This document shows positions 22,691-36,490 of a DNA stretch of 64,000 nucleotides, in pieces. Origin of the DNA: Poecilobothrus nobilitatus (lineage: Eukaryota; Arthropoda; Insecta; Diptera; Dolichopodidae); the NCBI GenBank assembly GCA_947095535.1, contig OX352772.1:35235445-35299444 (forward strand), written 5' to 3'. The translations under genes and the position numbers were made by a program. Every line of letters starts with the position of its first letter. Position 1 is the first letter of the stretch. The notes beneath the pieces were generated by a model that saw only the letters and a list, made by a program, of their open reading frames with translations, searched no databases and had not been told where the DNA came from.

Positions 22691-25600
22691 GTTTTCTATT
22701 TATTATTTTAATTAAATTTTGCCTTCTTTATTAAATATTCATTTTAAATTTTTTTTCAATCATTTTTGCAAATTATATTTTGATTGTTTACTTTGTTTGA
22801 TTCTTTGTTATTTGTTTGATTGTTTAATTTTAGTTCGAACGTCTAGTGTAGTTGAGAGTAGAATAAAAATTTGACAGAAAGTCAAGTGCGATATATTCGA
22901 ACAAATATTTTTTGGAGGTTTTCTGAAGTAATAAAATGCGGTTAGGTATAAATAGTATTAAGTATGAAATGAGATAGGTTCAAAATAGCCCATTATTACG
23001 GGTTTTTTTTTTTGTAAGGAAATATGCTTGAGTTCGAGTGAATTTTCATTGGTCTAATCCATTTGACTTATCCACATTATTTGTATAAACTTAAATTAAT
23101 AAGCTAAAGTCAATTAATTCTAGAAGGGTTGCATGTAACTGATAGTGTATTATACAAATACACATTATACAAATTTTAAGAGGAGACATTAAATACTCTT
23201 TTATAAAAAAGTAAATGTTTTAGTTATACTCGTATATAAAAATCCAAACAATTGTTTTCGATCTGGAAATATTTTTATAGTACCTTTCTATACACCAATT
23301 ATGGGAAAAATGATTCCACTAGTAGAATGTGCTCGTTAATCATCATAAAAACTTAATTTAGATTTTAATTAAATGGAACTAAAAAATTTTTTATTTCAGC
23401 CTTCTATAACTTTTACTATTTTTTATATCGGTATTATGTTAAACTTATGATACTTATCTATCACCAATATTTGTTATTAAAATAAGATTCGAGCCATCAA
23501 GTTTTTAATTTTGTTGGGGCGCAAAAAGTTAAATTTACATACTATGGCTTATTGCCATATTTAAAATAATATTAAAAATTCTATAGTTGGAGCTTCAATT
23601 TAGTGATAAATTTTGGTGATATGTATCCCAAGTCTAACATCAGGTTTGGTCTAACATAAGGCTGTTATTGTGTTAATCTTGATTTTACTTTTCAAATTCT
23701 TAATTCTTTACTAAGTACAATGTTTTTTATGACTAATATCACATTTCGTATAGTCAATTGGATATGGAAGAGCCTAAATTTAATAATTAGATTTTAAGAT
23801 AATTTTTTGATTTATTTTAAATTCAAATATTTATTTAGCATTATTTTTGATTTGTAAATGTTTTTGTAAAAATGATTTAAATAAATATTAAATAAAATAG
23901 GAATAATTGATGATGAATCTCGTGGGACACCTAGACAGTTATTAATTTTATATTTCAATTAAGAAAAATTTTCTCTTTATGGGAAAATTTTTGCCATAAT
24001 TTTAATAATATAAATCGGAAAAGTAAAATTAAGCATTTTATGAAGTACATGTATAATGATGTCATACAGACTCGAAGGCTTTTTTCAATGTCTAAGATCA
24101 AAAGGCGTGTGGATGATTTATTTTGGAAAATTTTTCAGTCGAGTACACTCCGTTGCTAATACATAAGAGCTTCCTAAGCTAGTATGTATTACGGCTCTAC
24201 GTGAAATCTCCTAAATGTCAAAGGCCCTAATATCAAAACCCCTAAACATTTTTTTTGATGTTTTGTCAATAACAAAAGTCTTAATTTTTAGAAAAGACAA
24301 AACTTCTAATAAAAATGAGAAAATTCATAACATAAATGACACCTAACAATAACATAATTTGTAACATAAATTATGATAAAACTTCTAAAAGTTAAATAAA
24401 AAATAAATTAAAGACTTTTTAATATATTTCAATGATTTTAATTTTATAAATTAAGGTAAAAAATAACAAAAAACAAATAAATAGCAAAAATGCTTTCAGC
24501 GAAATAAAAATAAAATATTATACTCGTATAAAGCCATTATTTTGTGATATTGTGCAAAAGCTTCTGAATTTCTTATTAAAATCTAGACAATTGCCTATAT
24601 TTTACAGCAACTTCTAATGCATTGACAAAAATGAAACTAACATCCATAAAGACGAGCTTTTTGAGAGCCACTTTTTTTTAAAGTATTTCTTAAGCTTCTT
24701 TCATAATCCGTCATGAAATGATTACATTGAAGATTGAATATTTTATCATTAGACTATATATACCGAAAGTCCCGAAGTCAAAAGTTCCCCGAGGGACTTA
24801 TGGTTCAAAAAGCGAGCCAAAATTCCCTGACAGATTATAACTCTGACGAGTGAGCCAAAAGTTCTCTAAAAAATAAAACATAATTCCCCATAACATTAAG
24901 TATTTATATATTCGTTTATGCTATATTCTATATTAGAACTTCTTAGGAATTTTAAAGTTGGTTACAACTTAGATTTCAGAGTATTTATGTATTTGTTCTG
25001 GGAAAAGGAAATACTCTGACTTCGCATCTAACTCTGAAATCTTGTCATTCTGGAAAAGGGGAATTTGTAATTTCGTATATCCAACTCTAAAATCTTATCA
25101 AAAAAAATATTCAAATGATTGTTTTAATATTGAATTATAAATATTTTACAGTTTATGAAGTTATAAACCCTCAAGGAACTTTTGGCCGTTTTACAGGTGT
25201 TACAATCTTCTCAGAACTTTTGGTATATCGCCTAACATTTACATATTTAAATAAATGCTCATAATACTCTGTCTGCCATCTTCTTCCTTAAAATCAAATT
25301 GTTGTTTTGTACTTATTTAATAAGTATACTTCAATTGCATTCAGATGAAATCAGAAACAGTTTACTCTTATTAAAATCATTCACAAAAGTGGCAAAAATT
25401 ACAAAATTTTATATTTTTAAGAAATATTAAAACTCCTAACATAATAAAACAAAATTTTAACAAAAATGACAAAACTCCTAACATAAATGATGAAACTCCT
25501 AGCAATAGTGACATATCACCTACCATTTGAAAATGACGTTACAATTGTATTACTCTTGAATTTGTATGGAAAAATTGTTAGGACTTTTGATGTTTTTTTT

Positions 25601-27591
25601 TTTAGCAGATTTGACGTAGAGCTATTTATTACATAATAGATTAATGGGTTTAACAAACGAACTTCTACTTTTACTTCTACATACACACAACTTTCGATTT
25701 TCAATTTCATTGGCAAATAACCAGTTTTTAGGCAAGCGTTCAAAATTTTTAGAAGTAAAATTTTTGCTTCTTTAACTATTTAGATTTTAAAGAAAACTTT
25801 GTTTAACTAAATCTGATTCATCAGTTTTTTTTTTTCTTTTTACAACGTAAGTGATCTGAGTTTAAGTGGTTAACTGTATATGGGATATGCCCTTAATTGA
25901 CTTACCTGTGTATAGGATCTGAGCTTAATTGGTTAACTGTTTTGTGGAAGGGAATAATTTAAAAAACATTTAAGTATAAAATTTAATTGTTTAATTTTGA
26001 AGCATTTTGAAGATGTTATTTTTTATTTTGTGGCTTATGCGGAAAAATTATTTTTTTTAAAGTTTACTATGGAAATCTCCATTTTTTTTTTTTTTTTTAC
26101 TAAAATTCAAACAGTTTTCGAGTATAAATAAATAGGAAGCTGTAACGATTTTTGGTTTTTGTTTTAGGTTGACATAAAAAATATGTAGTGTTTTATTTTT
26201 AATATTCTTTTATTTATTTTTCTTTTTTTTTTTTTATATAATAAAGGAAAAAGATGAAAATTTAAGTAAAAAAATTATTTTATGTACACTGTTAAAGTTT
26301 TTTAAGAATTTTTTTTTATTATTATTTGAGGTATATGACATACATATATATTTACTTCGATATATATAGAAATATATATATATATATATAAATATAATAT
26401 ATAAATATAATATATAAAATATTTATATACATTATATGTGTATATATATATAGAAAAAGGAAATAGATGTCTTTCGTGCCCATCCCTTTTGCTGCAATTT
26501 AAGATTTTAGTTTTTTTTTTTCATTATTTTTATTATTTATCTTATTTATTTATTATTTTTTTTTTTTTTCAGTAAGTATATAATACTTATATAATTTGTA
26601 TATAAGTTTATATTTTTTTTTCTTCCCACACGTATTCTTTAAGGGTGGCTTAAATAAATATACAACATATATATATTTACAATATAAATTTATAAGGTTA
26701 TATAAATGCATATAAAAATTGTAAGGATCTGTTTTACACAAAGATGAAGGTGACTGTGAAATTGAAATGATGAAGGCATTCAACCACCCAATAACAGTCA
26801 TTCCAAAAAAGTAGATCACGATAGGGGAAAAAATGGTGTTTTTTTTTTTTTTGTTTTTTTTCATTTCAACTTTGTTTATCGATTTTTTCATCCCTTTCTT
26901 TTTTTTTTTTTTATTAAAAAGTAAAAAAAACAAACATTTTTTCTTTATTATCTATGGTTTTTTTGTTTTTTTGCGTTCTTGATTTTAGAAAAATTTTTTT
27001 ATTTCAAATGGTAGCCATTTTGTAATTTTCTTAGTTTTTAGAAAAATAAAACGACTTGATATGATAAAATCAACCAAAAAAAAAATATATCTGATATGTT
27101 ATTATAATTACCAATTGAGCATAATACCATTATCTGATAGAAATATTATAGAAGACTAATAGAGCAAATAGAATTAAACAGCAATTAACCACAAATAGTC
27201 ACAAAATATACCACAAAATGTCTGAAAGCAAACAATTTTAATTTAAAATTATTCAAAAATTTAAATTTAAAGTTATTCAGAAACTCTTCAATTATTAGTA
27301 AAAGACATAAGCTTTAGATAATAAATCTCAAGGATGTATCTACTGAAGATGTTCGGAAAATTACAATCAGATTAATAGAATCACGATATTTGATTAAAAT
27401 GTATTTCGCTTTCACATTATTCTTAAATTATTTTCAAGTTAAATTTAGTATCCTTTCTTTACATTATATGTAATTCAAAATAAATTTATTTTTTCTGTGT
27501 AATACTTATATGTATCATGCAATCAATGTATTTCGGATGAGTGTATTTTTAACTATAAACTGAAATTTAGAAAATTGGTTAAATCCTTGTC
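22691..27591. other. Non-coding DNA with several short degenerate tandem repeats
   Basis: Seen: duplicated GATCTGAGYTTAAKTGGTTAACTG near 25853 and 25916 (split motif GATCTGAG + GGTTAACTG); repeated AAACTCCTAACATAA units at about 25430-25510; duplicated TCTGAAATCTT blocks near 24970-25085; a (TA)n-rich stretch at 26339-26455; an imperfect hairpin AATACATA...TATGTATT near 24160-24190. No gene was recognised. Confidence 0.45.
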
Positions 27592-27599
27592 AAATGATT

Positions 27600-27803
27600 T
27601 TTTTTTTTAATTGCATTTCTCTGCCACATAAATGTGGACAGGAAATTACATACTCTTTCCCTTTCAGGCGCGGCTGTACATATCGTAAGGGGGAATAACT
27701 CTTAGGACGTGTGTGGGATTCGAACCCACACTCCCTCGGTGTTTACAGCGCATTTTATACGCTATTACGTACTAGGCCACCGGGGCCCCCCACCAGGCCC
27801 CTT
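27600..27803 (-). mobile_element. tRNA-derived SINE, family 1 copy c
   Basis: Minus-strand copy with B box GGTTCGAATCC, A box region TAGTACGTAATAG/CCTAGT, body matching copies a and b, and an A tail. It is flanked by the 8-bp target-site duplication AAATGATT (27592-27599 and 27804-27811). As in copy b, a few head bases (GGGGCC...GGGGCC) are repeated at the 5' end. Confidence 0.9.
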
Positions 27804-28069
27804 AAATGATTGTAGTTATTTTAAATTCTATACTGAATACTTTTTTAAATCTGAAAATACCAAATGAAAGGAAATAATATTTTAAATGACACATTTATTA
27901 ATTGACATACACAGCTATGTGCAAATATTAAAAAAATATATACGTAATTACGTACCTACTATATTTCAAAAAGTACATACCTACCAGCTATTTATTATAA
28001 TAAGTATATATATATATTTTTTTATTGATGAAGACTGAGCTAATGCATCAATAATCATTAGACTCTAGA

Positions 28070-28690
28070 TCCATAGTACACCTTCAAAACCGTAGGAGAA
28101 CCTATTCGATCAAAGTTGGTGTTAAGTTTCTCTAGATTTATGCCACGATTATACCACTCTGACGGAAGAAGCTTTGAAAGTTCGGCAGATCCATATCAAT
28201 TAGTTCACCTTGGAATCTTGAGAAAAATAACTGACGAGATATTTCTACCTTTTTCTTAATAGACTACAACGGGTTTAGAGAAAGTGCTCCACGCTCTCTA
28301 TAGCATCAATTCCTCTGCAAAATCTACAGTTAAGATCCAAAGGCATATCCAATCTTCTAGCATGTCTAGGTAAGACAATAGGCGCAATAACACCAACAAA
28401 TTGTCTAATTCCAGGTCTATAGAGAAATTACATGTTTAAATATTTTTAAACTTCGGTACGGCCATATAGTCCTGGTTGTATTGCAAGTTGTACCTGTAAG
28501 ACACCACGCTCTCGCCAACTGAAAGAAGTTTTGCTTAAAATTGAATTTGAGACTTTGTTCAGGTACGTGAACAGATGAAGTATCTTCAACGGTCAGCTGC
28601 AGCTCTGGTCCGGGCCTTGCTAGCTCATCGGTCAATGTATAATCCTTATGTCCTTGCCTTGGACCAAAATTAAGCTAAGAGTGCTCTGTA
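28070..28690 (-). pseudogene. Decayed non-LTR retrotransposon: end of RNase H domain plus C-terminal Cys/His region
   Basis: On the minus strand one frame (28417-28635) reads TDELARPGPE, the end of an RNase H domain as in I/LOA-group elements, then IWPYRSLK. Another frame follows with RQFVGVIAPIVLPRHARRL and CRFCRGIDAIESVEHFL (about 28278-28328), matching the usual CxxC...HxxxC pattern after RNase H. A frameshift separates the two parts, and the final Cys is lost to a UAA. The element is 5'-truncated and inactive. Clade assignment is by motif only. Confidence 0.7.
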
Positions 28691-30319
28691 CTGAAATATT
28701 TTTAATATTTGTTGACCGCCATTATCATCTATTTACTGTATGAAGAATTTAAAATTTAAAAATTGTAGCTTTTACATAGCCAGAACCATTTAATCTTACG
28801 CAAAGTGTTTCTTAATTTTTCACAATTTTCTTTGTAGAAAAATTGAACAATTTTATAAAAATAATAATTGCAATGATTTCTATTAATATATTTGAAGTAT
28901 TGGAAAATTTCGGATTAACATATTAACTGACTTACATTTAAAATGCCTTCTTTTTTAATTGCTTTTTAAACTTTAATAGCAAACGTATATTTTTGATCAT
29001 TCATATATTTTTAAATCATGAAATTTCTCCTCTATCTTCCAGCACTTTTGTATTTATAAATGATTTTTAGAAATTTAGGATTTTTTTTATCTCAAAACGT
29101 GCCCAAAGTAGATGTATTGTTTGTACTGTGGCAAATACCATATTATATACATGGTATTGGTGCTTTTGTACTAAAAAAAAACTAAAAACTAATTTTTAGA
29201 ACACCAATTATTAAGAATTAACATTATTTAACTAAATATAAATTCGAATAATACAACCGGTTCGTTTTTTATGTTCTCAATTTTAAAATTGCCTATACAT
29301 ATTTTAGTGTCCTGGGCAAAGTTTCACAGTTCTAAAATTCAAATTTGTGTACAAAAGAAAAAATAAAAAAATTATAATAAAAAATGTTTAGATAAAGTTA
29401 AAAGTGGAATTTCTATATTACGTTTTGCTTGCGCTTTTCCTTTGTCACTGTTCTCATTTATTTAAAAAAAAAAGTATCAAACATAACATGGCTTCTGTGA
29501 ATGGTATGGATAACAGACATCTACATGAAAAAATAAGCAATTAATGCTCTCCAGATATAACGAGAAGTTCTGTAGGAGAAATTAGTTAAACCTCTAAAAA
29601 AAAAACTCAACAAATCTTTAATAACTTAATCAATTATCTGTATTTTTAATTAATTAATATATTTAATGGGAAATTTGAAGAAAATGAGCATGTTTGTAAA
29701 AGTATATATATATAAGCAAACATACATAAAAAACTAAAATACTTATAGATACATCATTTTATGCTATTTTTCTTCCTCAAGGTCAAAATATAATTTAATG
29801 TTTTTTTTTGTTTTAGGTTTGTCATATATAAAGATCCTTTTTCAAAAAGGAATTTTTGCAAAAAAAAAGTTGTATATATATATAGATATAAATGTATACT
29901 TAATACATATTTTAATATAAATGTAATTGTATTGATCTATTTCATAAAAAAGATAAAAAAAACAGGATAGTTTTAATAATTCACTAGTAAGTACATAAGA
30001 TATAAATTTTTTTTTTTTCATTACATAATATTATATAGTTGCTATTGACATTTTAAATATTGACAGGTAGTAAGTAATATCAATAACAACTAAAAAGATG
30101 AATTTAAGCTGATAATTTGATTTAATGAACAAATATTCCTAAAAGTATGCAATTAATATAGAAATTTTTATTTTTGCTGTTTTTGACTATGTTTTTTAAA
30201 CAAAAGTTTAAGTATTTTATTATATTTAATTTTATTAGAAAAGATAATTAGTTGACTTGTATATATATTATATTATATGTATAAATATTGAAAATATAGT
30301 TTTAAATTACATAAAAAAT
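28691..30319. other. Non-coding AT-rich DNA
   Basis: No open frame, RNA gene or repeat that I can support. Confidence 0.5.
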
Positions 30320-30327
30320 CAGTTTCA

Positions 30328-30598
30328 AGGGGCTTCGGTAGCCTAGTGGGTAGGCGTATGGCGTATTAACCGAAGGAGTGTGGGTTCGATCCCTGCACAG
30401 GTTGTAAGTGTTTTTTTTTCTTTACATACCCCCCTTACGACCAAATATAATGTAAATATATAGTATATAACAAAATAAATAATATTAATATATAATTTAA
30501 TAATAGTATAAAAACCTATAATGGCCTTGGTAGCCGATGGTTCAATAATATTGCATTACATTTATGTATGTAATATTAATATAAATAAATAAATAAAC
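30328..30598 (+). mobile_element. tRNA-derived SINE, family 2 copy e
   Basis: Starts GGGGCTTCGGTAGCC with an A box TAGCCTAGTGG (30339-30349) and B box GGTTCGATCCC (30383-30393). The body differs from family 1 (CATACCCCCCTTACGACC, then an AT-rich part, then GGTAGCCGATGGTTC) and ends in (ATAA)n. It is flanked by a perfect 8-bp target-site duplication CAGTTTCA (30320-30327 and 30599-30606). Confidence 0.92.
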
Positions 30599-30606
30599 CA
30601 GTTTCA

Positions 30607-32688
30607 TAACATTAAAAATAAGTAATTTGAATAAGTTTGACTGAAGGACCATTTGAGTTTTAGCATGAATAAAGCTTTAAGTAAATGAAAAAAGTTTAAA
30701 GGTATCCTTATTTCTAAAATTTCTAGAATTAGAGATAAAATTTCTAGTAATTAAATCTAAAATATAAGTTTTCATATTTAATATAAATAATAGTGAAATT
30801 TGATCATCAAATACCGCTTTAATATAAAATAAAATAAGAATTAAGTAATTTATTTTTGTACATTATAGGAAACCTTTATCGAATATTTTATGTAATTTAT
30901 TATAGTCTGTTTTATTCATTTTTATTTATTAGTACATTTGAGAAAAATTAATAAAACTCTGTTAATTAATGTATTAACCTTTTAAAATTTTATATTCTGA
31001 TTAGTTTTAAAAGCTGATATTTCTTTTTGTTTAGTATTTACTAATATTTCTATTCAGAACGAAGGACAAGAATTGACAAAGTGAAAGAAGATCGATTAAA
31101 ATATACCTTTTATGGATTAACATTTAGTAAAGCAGCTCCACAAACCCAATATTGCTGTGCAGTTTTTGTAGTTATTTGAATAATTTGAGAGTTTTTTTAA
31201 TTTTTTTGTTTTTAATTTTAAATATTTGGGCTATAATGTATGTCTGTTACCTGAAGTTCATGTTGGAGCAATAGGAGCATGTTAATAAAACAATTATTTT
31301 AGTTTATTAGTTGTGAGAATATTGGAAAATAATTTGATTTTCTTTTAATATTTATTATTTTAATACAATTTGCAATAAATTTGAACCAAATTACAATTAT
31401 TATATAATTCAAGACATTATGTTTGTTCAAGACAATGTTTAAGACATTAATTTCTGTTTATTATGAGTCTCAATTTTTCTGTCATCTCTGAGTAGATTGT
31501 CGTGACAGATGCATTATTATAACAGTCACAAAATTTCACAAAATTATAACTGTGGGAACGGGTTTCAGTTCGAGTGAAGGCCCCACATATCTGCATTGTC
31601 CTACGCTTTGCAGAAACTTTCAATGCTTTCTCTCCGACCAAAAAAAAAAAAATGTTATATTATAAAAGGATTATACTTATATTAAAAAATTTGCCTTTTA
31701 ATTTTTCGAATAAGTAAATAAAGGCATCTTTATAGTTACAAAATATTTAATAAAACTGAAAAAAGTACAATTTAATTAATTAAGTATATTCAATTATTAA
31801 ATTTTTATTATGTTTTATTTTTACTCCAACGGAAATATTTCTTGAACATTTTCTTTTAACTTCAGAAGAGAGACAGGCATACCATCCAGAGTTACTATCA
31901 CTAAAATATAATTTAAACCTGTTAAACATAAATATTTTTCTTTAATTGTTGAATTCAAGAAAAACATCAACATCTTTGTTCTAAACACTTCACCCAACTT
32001 CTCATATTACTGAATTTTCTTTATTCCAATTTCAATCACCAATGCCCAAAACCAAACTGTATACATTGTATTATACGGTTTTCTTTTAACTTAATGTTTG
32101 GTCTAATAGAATCGAGGGTGATGCTTAGATTATCCAACTTTACTAAAGAGAATTTACGCTGTATCATTCGAGGCAATTTTATTATACCAAAAGCATAAAA
32201 TAGACTTATTATATACAAAAATATGTTTCAGATGGTTGACTGAAAAAGTGACAGCTAATTGTCAGTGTATAGGACTTTTTAATTACTAACATAATTAACA
32301 TATATACCTAAACAAAAGTGTTTTATTTTAATTTCTTTTATATCACTGATTTTTCTGGCACCGCTGGCTTCAAAAATTAATCCCTAAAACTGTAAATTTA
32401 ATGGCAAAGTAGACGTAAAATAATATTTTCATTAAAAATTTACTTCATTCCAATTGACTTAGTATCTTAATTTACTGATTATCTTAATTTAGATTTAAGT
32501 AGTTATAAAGTTTTATCTTTTTAAGATAAAGTAAACTACAATCTAAAATCCCTTAAATGAGAGATCAATACTCTACCTAATTCACAGTACACCGTGTATT
32601 TTTATGCAAACTCTAATATTAAATATAAAAATACAAATGTTAATTTCAATTAATTTTTAATATTGCTAATTAATTTTTATTTTATAGA
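30607..32688. other. Non-coding DNA upstream of the tlk exon
   Basis: Apart from the retroelement scrap at 31447-31641 nothing is recognisable. A promoter for tlk may lie here or far upstream; I see no convincing TATA or initiator. Confidence 0.4.
31447..31641 (-). pseudogene. Possible reverse-transcriptase scrap of a non-LTR retrotransposon
   Basis: The minus-strand frame contains GEKALKVSAKRRTMQICGAF followed by TRTETRS. This resembles the R-x-M-x-I-C-G-A-F-x-T-T-x-T region after the polymerase domain of Jockey/R1-type elements. It is short and isolated, so the call is tentative. Confidence 0.35.
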
Positions 32689-32839
32689 AACTCATGGAAC
32701 TAGATTGGAAAATAAGGCATGAATGATAGTCGATATCGATATACAGGAGGTAAAAGAAAAATATACTTAAATAAAAATTTATTTTATTTGTAAAAAAAAA
32801 AAATTATATTTTATATTGAAAAAAGGTGCTGTGGCCACA
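32689..32839 (+). other. tlk: 5' untranslated part of the tlk start-codon exon
   Basis: A good 3' splice site precedes it: branch-like GCTAAT (32666-32671), T-rich tract, TTTTATAG ending at 32688. No AUG in this stretch continues in frame into the tlk frame; ATGAATGATAG near 32719 gives a very short upstream ORF. An alternative structure, with an extra small intron from GTAAAA at about 32747, is possible but its acceptor would be poor. Confidence 0.5.
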
Positions 32840-32911
32840 ATGGATAATTTCCAAGCCGCATTAGATCCTCGCAAACAAGAATTGCTTGAAGCTAGATTTA
32901 TTGGCGCAAGG
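32840..32911 (+). CDS. tlk: Tousled-like kinase, first coding exon (24 codons)
   Basis: The AUG at 32840 sits in a strong context (CCACAATGG). The exon encodes MDNFQAALDPRK and QELLEARFIGAR and ends in phase 0 at AGG|GTGAGT (donor at 32912). Known: human TLK1/TLK2 begin with nearly the same LDPRRQELLEARF sequence, the conserved N-terminus of Tousled-like kinases. These nuclear Ser/Thr kinases phosphorylate the histone chaperone Asf1 and act in chromatin assembly during replication. The coiled coils and kinase domain are absent, so they must lie on later exons beyond 64000. This makes the following intron longer than 31 kb. Confidence 0.82.
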
Positions 32912-33423
32912 GTGAGTCTTTTTATTTTTTTATATATATGTTGTATTTAATTTAATAAAAAACAAAAAATATTTGACAATCAGAGGTAAATTTAAGATAT
33001 TTAAATTTTAAATGTATGAAGTAACATAAATTATTAATGTTATATTTTCTTCGGTCTTGTGAATTTCATTCTAACGTTTGCCTTGGTATATTGAAAGTTC
33101 TGCTCTTCTTAATAGGTGACCAATTCCTATTCCGTTTTTTATATCTTTTATTTTTTTATTTCTACTAGTTTTTATCAACATGTTTTATTTCACAATAAAT
33201 TATTATTATACAAGTGTTACTATTTAGATGCCTGGTTTCACTTCAGACATAAACGAATACAAAAATGTTAAAAATTTTTAATTTGGTATTTCTAACTATT
33301 TATGTTCATCCGACCCTCCATCTAAACATAAAACATAAATTTTAAAAATAACGTCAAGACAATTCTTAATGGTTTTTGATTTTTCATTTATCATTATTAG
33401 TTGTTAAACGTTTTTTTATCTAA
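32912..33423. other. Start of the long first tlk intron
   Basis: Follows the GTGAGT donor. No exon or repeat was recognised in this part. Confidence 0.6.
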
Positions 33424-33597
33424 AGGAGGTTGGAATTTTCTAAAGAGAATACCTGTTTGGTAGTGTCAGATTTTTACTGAATCAACCTACCTCTTTCCTT
33501 TGTTCAATATAATGGGATGAAATGCCTAATTGCTAACGCAGTACATTGGATAGAATGTTGTTGGGCGGGACAGAAGAATAGGACAAGTAATCAAAAA
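33424..33597 (+). repeat. Dispersed repeat C, copy 1
   Basis: GTGTCAGATTTTTACTGA, CCTACCTCTTTCCTT, CAATATAATGGGATGAAATG and CTAACGCAGTACATTGG match, in order, the copy at 62496-62655. A weaker third copy (CTAAGGTAATATTAGATTC, near 33785-33885) follows. It may be an untranslated region of a non-LTR element; the nature is unproved. Confidence 0.65.
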
Positions 33598-34084
33598 CAT
33601 TGTATTGCAGAGTGGGACTGTAAGGGAACAATGAAACCGACTAATACTATTATATTATTTCATATTATTATTATTACGATATACTACGTTATATAAAATT
33701 ATTTATTTTTTTTATAGAAACCGACCAGAATTTACTGGTCTAATCCGACGAATATTCTGCGTGAATATTAATTTTTTTTTTTTACGAGGGAAGGTGGGAA
33801 GTCATCAAAAGTCACCTAGGGAACTGCACGAAGTTCCTCTAAGGTAATATTAGATTCTTAGTTAGTTACACCACCACCCTTTTAAACGAAACTTTAGGAC
33901 TGGACCTTTAATACAAAATGTATAGTTTGGTTTTAGGGGTAAGGATATAGGAAGAATTTTTGGGAGCATAAGGATTAAGAAATTTGGGATTAAGGTGGAT
34001 GGGTATGTAAATTTGGAGGGGATTTTCGACAAAAAATGTTAATGTTCTTCTTAAATTTTTTTATATCGTATACATATTAATGAT

Positions 34085-34715
34085 TAATTTTGGAAAACAC
34101 ATAGGATGGTATATGGTTCCAAATCCACGACGTGGGCAAAACAAACGAATTTCCATAAGCTCTACTGTGTAGGGTGATGAGCATCTTTTGGGCTCCTTGT
34201 TCCGCGCTGGAAAGCTTTGAGTGGAGGCATTAATTGTTTAATTTCTTTAAAACAGGTGCATACTCCTATGTGGGATCTATAAAGTAAGGTCAATGACCAA
34301 ACTGTACGGGCCTGGTTTAGCTTTATTTTTAACAAATAGCTTTATTTTTCACTTTATCCAGATATCCTATAGCGGTGTTTGTGGGGCTCCTGTCCAAATA
34401 TGTGCATTATACTCCATTTTCGGCCTAATGTACGTTTTATAGATATTGAGAAGGTCAGAAAGGGAGAAGTAAGTTTTACAGCGATACAAAAAAGCATTTA
34501 GCCGCACCTTTGGCTATACCAAAAATATGATTTCATCAAATAAACTTTTGATTCCGTTCGATACCCAAAATGCTTAAGCGTGTTGCAGAGCTTCATCTTG
34601 AAATACCAGATTCGGTAGCGAGGTTGCGTTTTTTCGCAAAATCAAACAGCACTGAGTTTTTTTGTAGTTAAAATCAACTGTGTTGACCTGGCCTCATTTT
34701 TGGATGATTTTTGTT
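34085..34715 (-). pseudogene. Decayed reverse transcriptase C-terminus of a non-LTR retrotransposon
   Basis: Minus-strand fragments in shifting frames read FAKKRNLATES, SILGIERNQ, IAKGAAK, YIRPKMEYNAHIW (34378-34431), ILDKVKNKAI, PPLKAFQRGTRS and LPTSWIWNHIPSYVF, in the order typical of the region after the RT active site in Jockey-like insect elements. There are many stops and frameshifts. Repeat C sequence (about 33785-33885) sits on its 3' side and may be its tail. Confidence 0.7.
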
Positions 34716-36480
34716 TAATCATTATTTTAGCTCACTGATAGTGAAATTTTTAGCTGTTGTGTTAATCTGATGATTATTGCTTAAAAAAATTGAGGGAAAT
34801 TGGAAAATCTTAAGAATAAAAATATTGCAGTATTGTAACTTTATCATATAGTGAATTGAACTCTTGAATTTTAATCGGAGAAATTTATATAATATCTAAA
34901 ATCATAAATAGTAAATACCATAATTGTTTTAATTTTCAAAATTATATTCAATATCTTGGAAAATTTCATAAAATAGAACTTAACAATAAATTTGCTAGAA
35001 TTAGACGAACCTTAATTGAGCAATTTGTGTTTAATTTGAAACTTATTTTAAAATTATTTGCAATAATTTATCAATGTATTTAATAATACCAGATATTACA
35101 TATATTTTTAAAAATATATTAAATAATTTTATATTAAAATTTTTTTTTTATAAAATAACCAACGTATACATAGGCAATTAACCAATAGACTAAATGATTA
35201 GTTATTGTTGTTGAAAGTTTGTATGAAAATGAGAAAAATGAAAATACAAAAATATAAAAAGAAAAAAAAAATTAAAATGATTTTCAACTTGAAGGCATCA
35301 AAAAAAAGGGCGTTGGCTCTTTTATAAAAAAAAAAATCTTTTATTTTTCTGCAATTTTCCTCCTATTTTAGCACAGACAGGAAAAAAAAATAGAAAAAGA
35401 AAAAAACAACAACATAACAAAATTAAAAAAAAAAAAAAAAAGATTGTGATATTTTTTTTTTTTTTTGTGGGTTTTTTACTTTTATTACTTGTTTTTATGT
35501 TTGTAAATATGTATGTTTTTGAAAAAAAAAAAAAAATTCAAGTATATTACAAAAAATTTTATTTTTTTTTAATATAATATAAAAGTTTTGGTGTTTATTT
35601 TTCTATTGCATTATAAATAAGTCAACAATATAAGAAAGAAAGAAACAAACAAATAAAATTCTTACAGATCTATTCAAATCTCTTCTATATTTTTTTTTTT
35701 TGTTTTTTTTTTTTTTTTTTCTCACTCTAACTAAAAATATTTTAACCAAAAACATCACATACGAATTTTAATAAGTAAAAGAGAACAAAAAAAGAAAAAA
35801 AAAACAAGAAAAACCAACAAACAAACAAATAACGAATAATTTGTGGTCGCACTTTTATTATCAGGATACATAATTGTGTATTCCTTTTGAATTTCTTGAT
35901 TATATCTGTCCTTTTTTCACTTTTTTTGTATCGGTATAAAAAATATACGTTAGTCTAACAAGGAAAGTATTAAAATCACGAGAATAAAATAACTTTGAGA
36001 ATTGAATATTTTAAACATTTTTAATCCCGAAAGTTCCTATATATATTTGGAACCATACAACTAAGGGTTTCTGTCAATTGCGATAGTTGCATACAAGTAC
36101 CTAAAGATTATAAATTTTCACTTTTTAGTTTAGACATTTTTTAATTAGCATACATAGCTTCTAGCTATAACTGAAACTATAGCTAATTTATGTTAAAAAA
36201 AAAAATAAAGTAAGAAGACGGTGAATAAATCTCAAAATAAATGTTTTAATAATTTATTTGTCAATCAATAAAGTCTACTGGGATTAGATTTTTTTTTGAA
36301 CATTTATATTGGTTTGACTCGTATTAATATTATAGACCTTTTAAGTATAACCGCAACTCAACTGTATAAAACACAAACATTTCACTATATATATAATATT
36401 CAAAAACTTAACGTCTTACTAAGTACATTTCAAACAGTAGAACTGGGTAATACCTAAACCATAATCATTATTCTTTTTTT
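34716..36480. other. Intronic AT-rich DNA with long homopolymers
   Basis: A and T runs (for example 35420-35440, 35455-35467 and 35690-35720). No exon was recognised. Confidence 0.5.
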
Positions 36481-36490
36481 TTTCCTTCTT

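Noticed and set aside
26553..26933. 126-codon minus-strand Lys-rich frame
   Set aside because: It is built from A/T homopolymers and a TA-rich tract.
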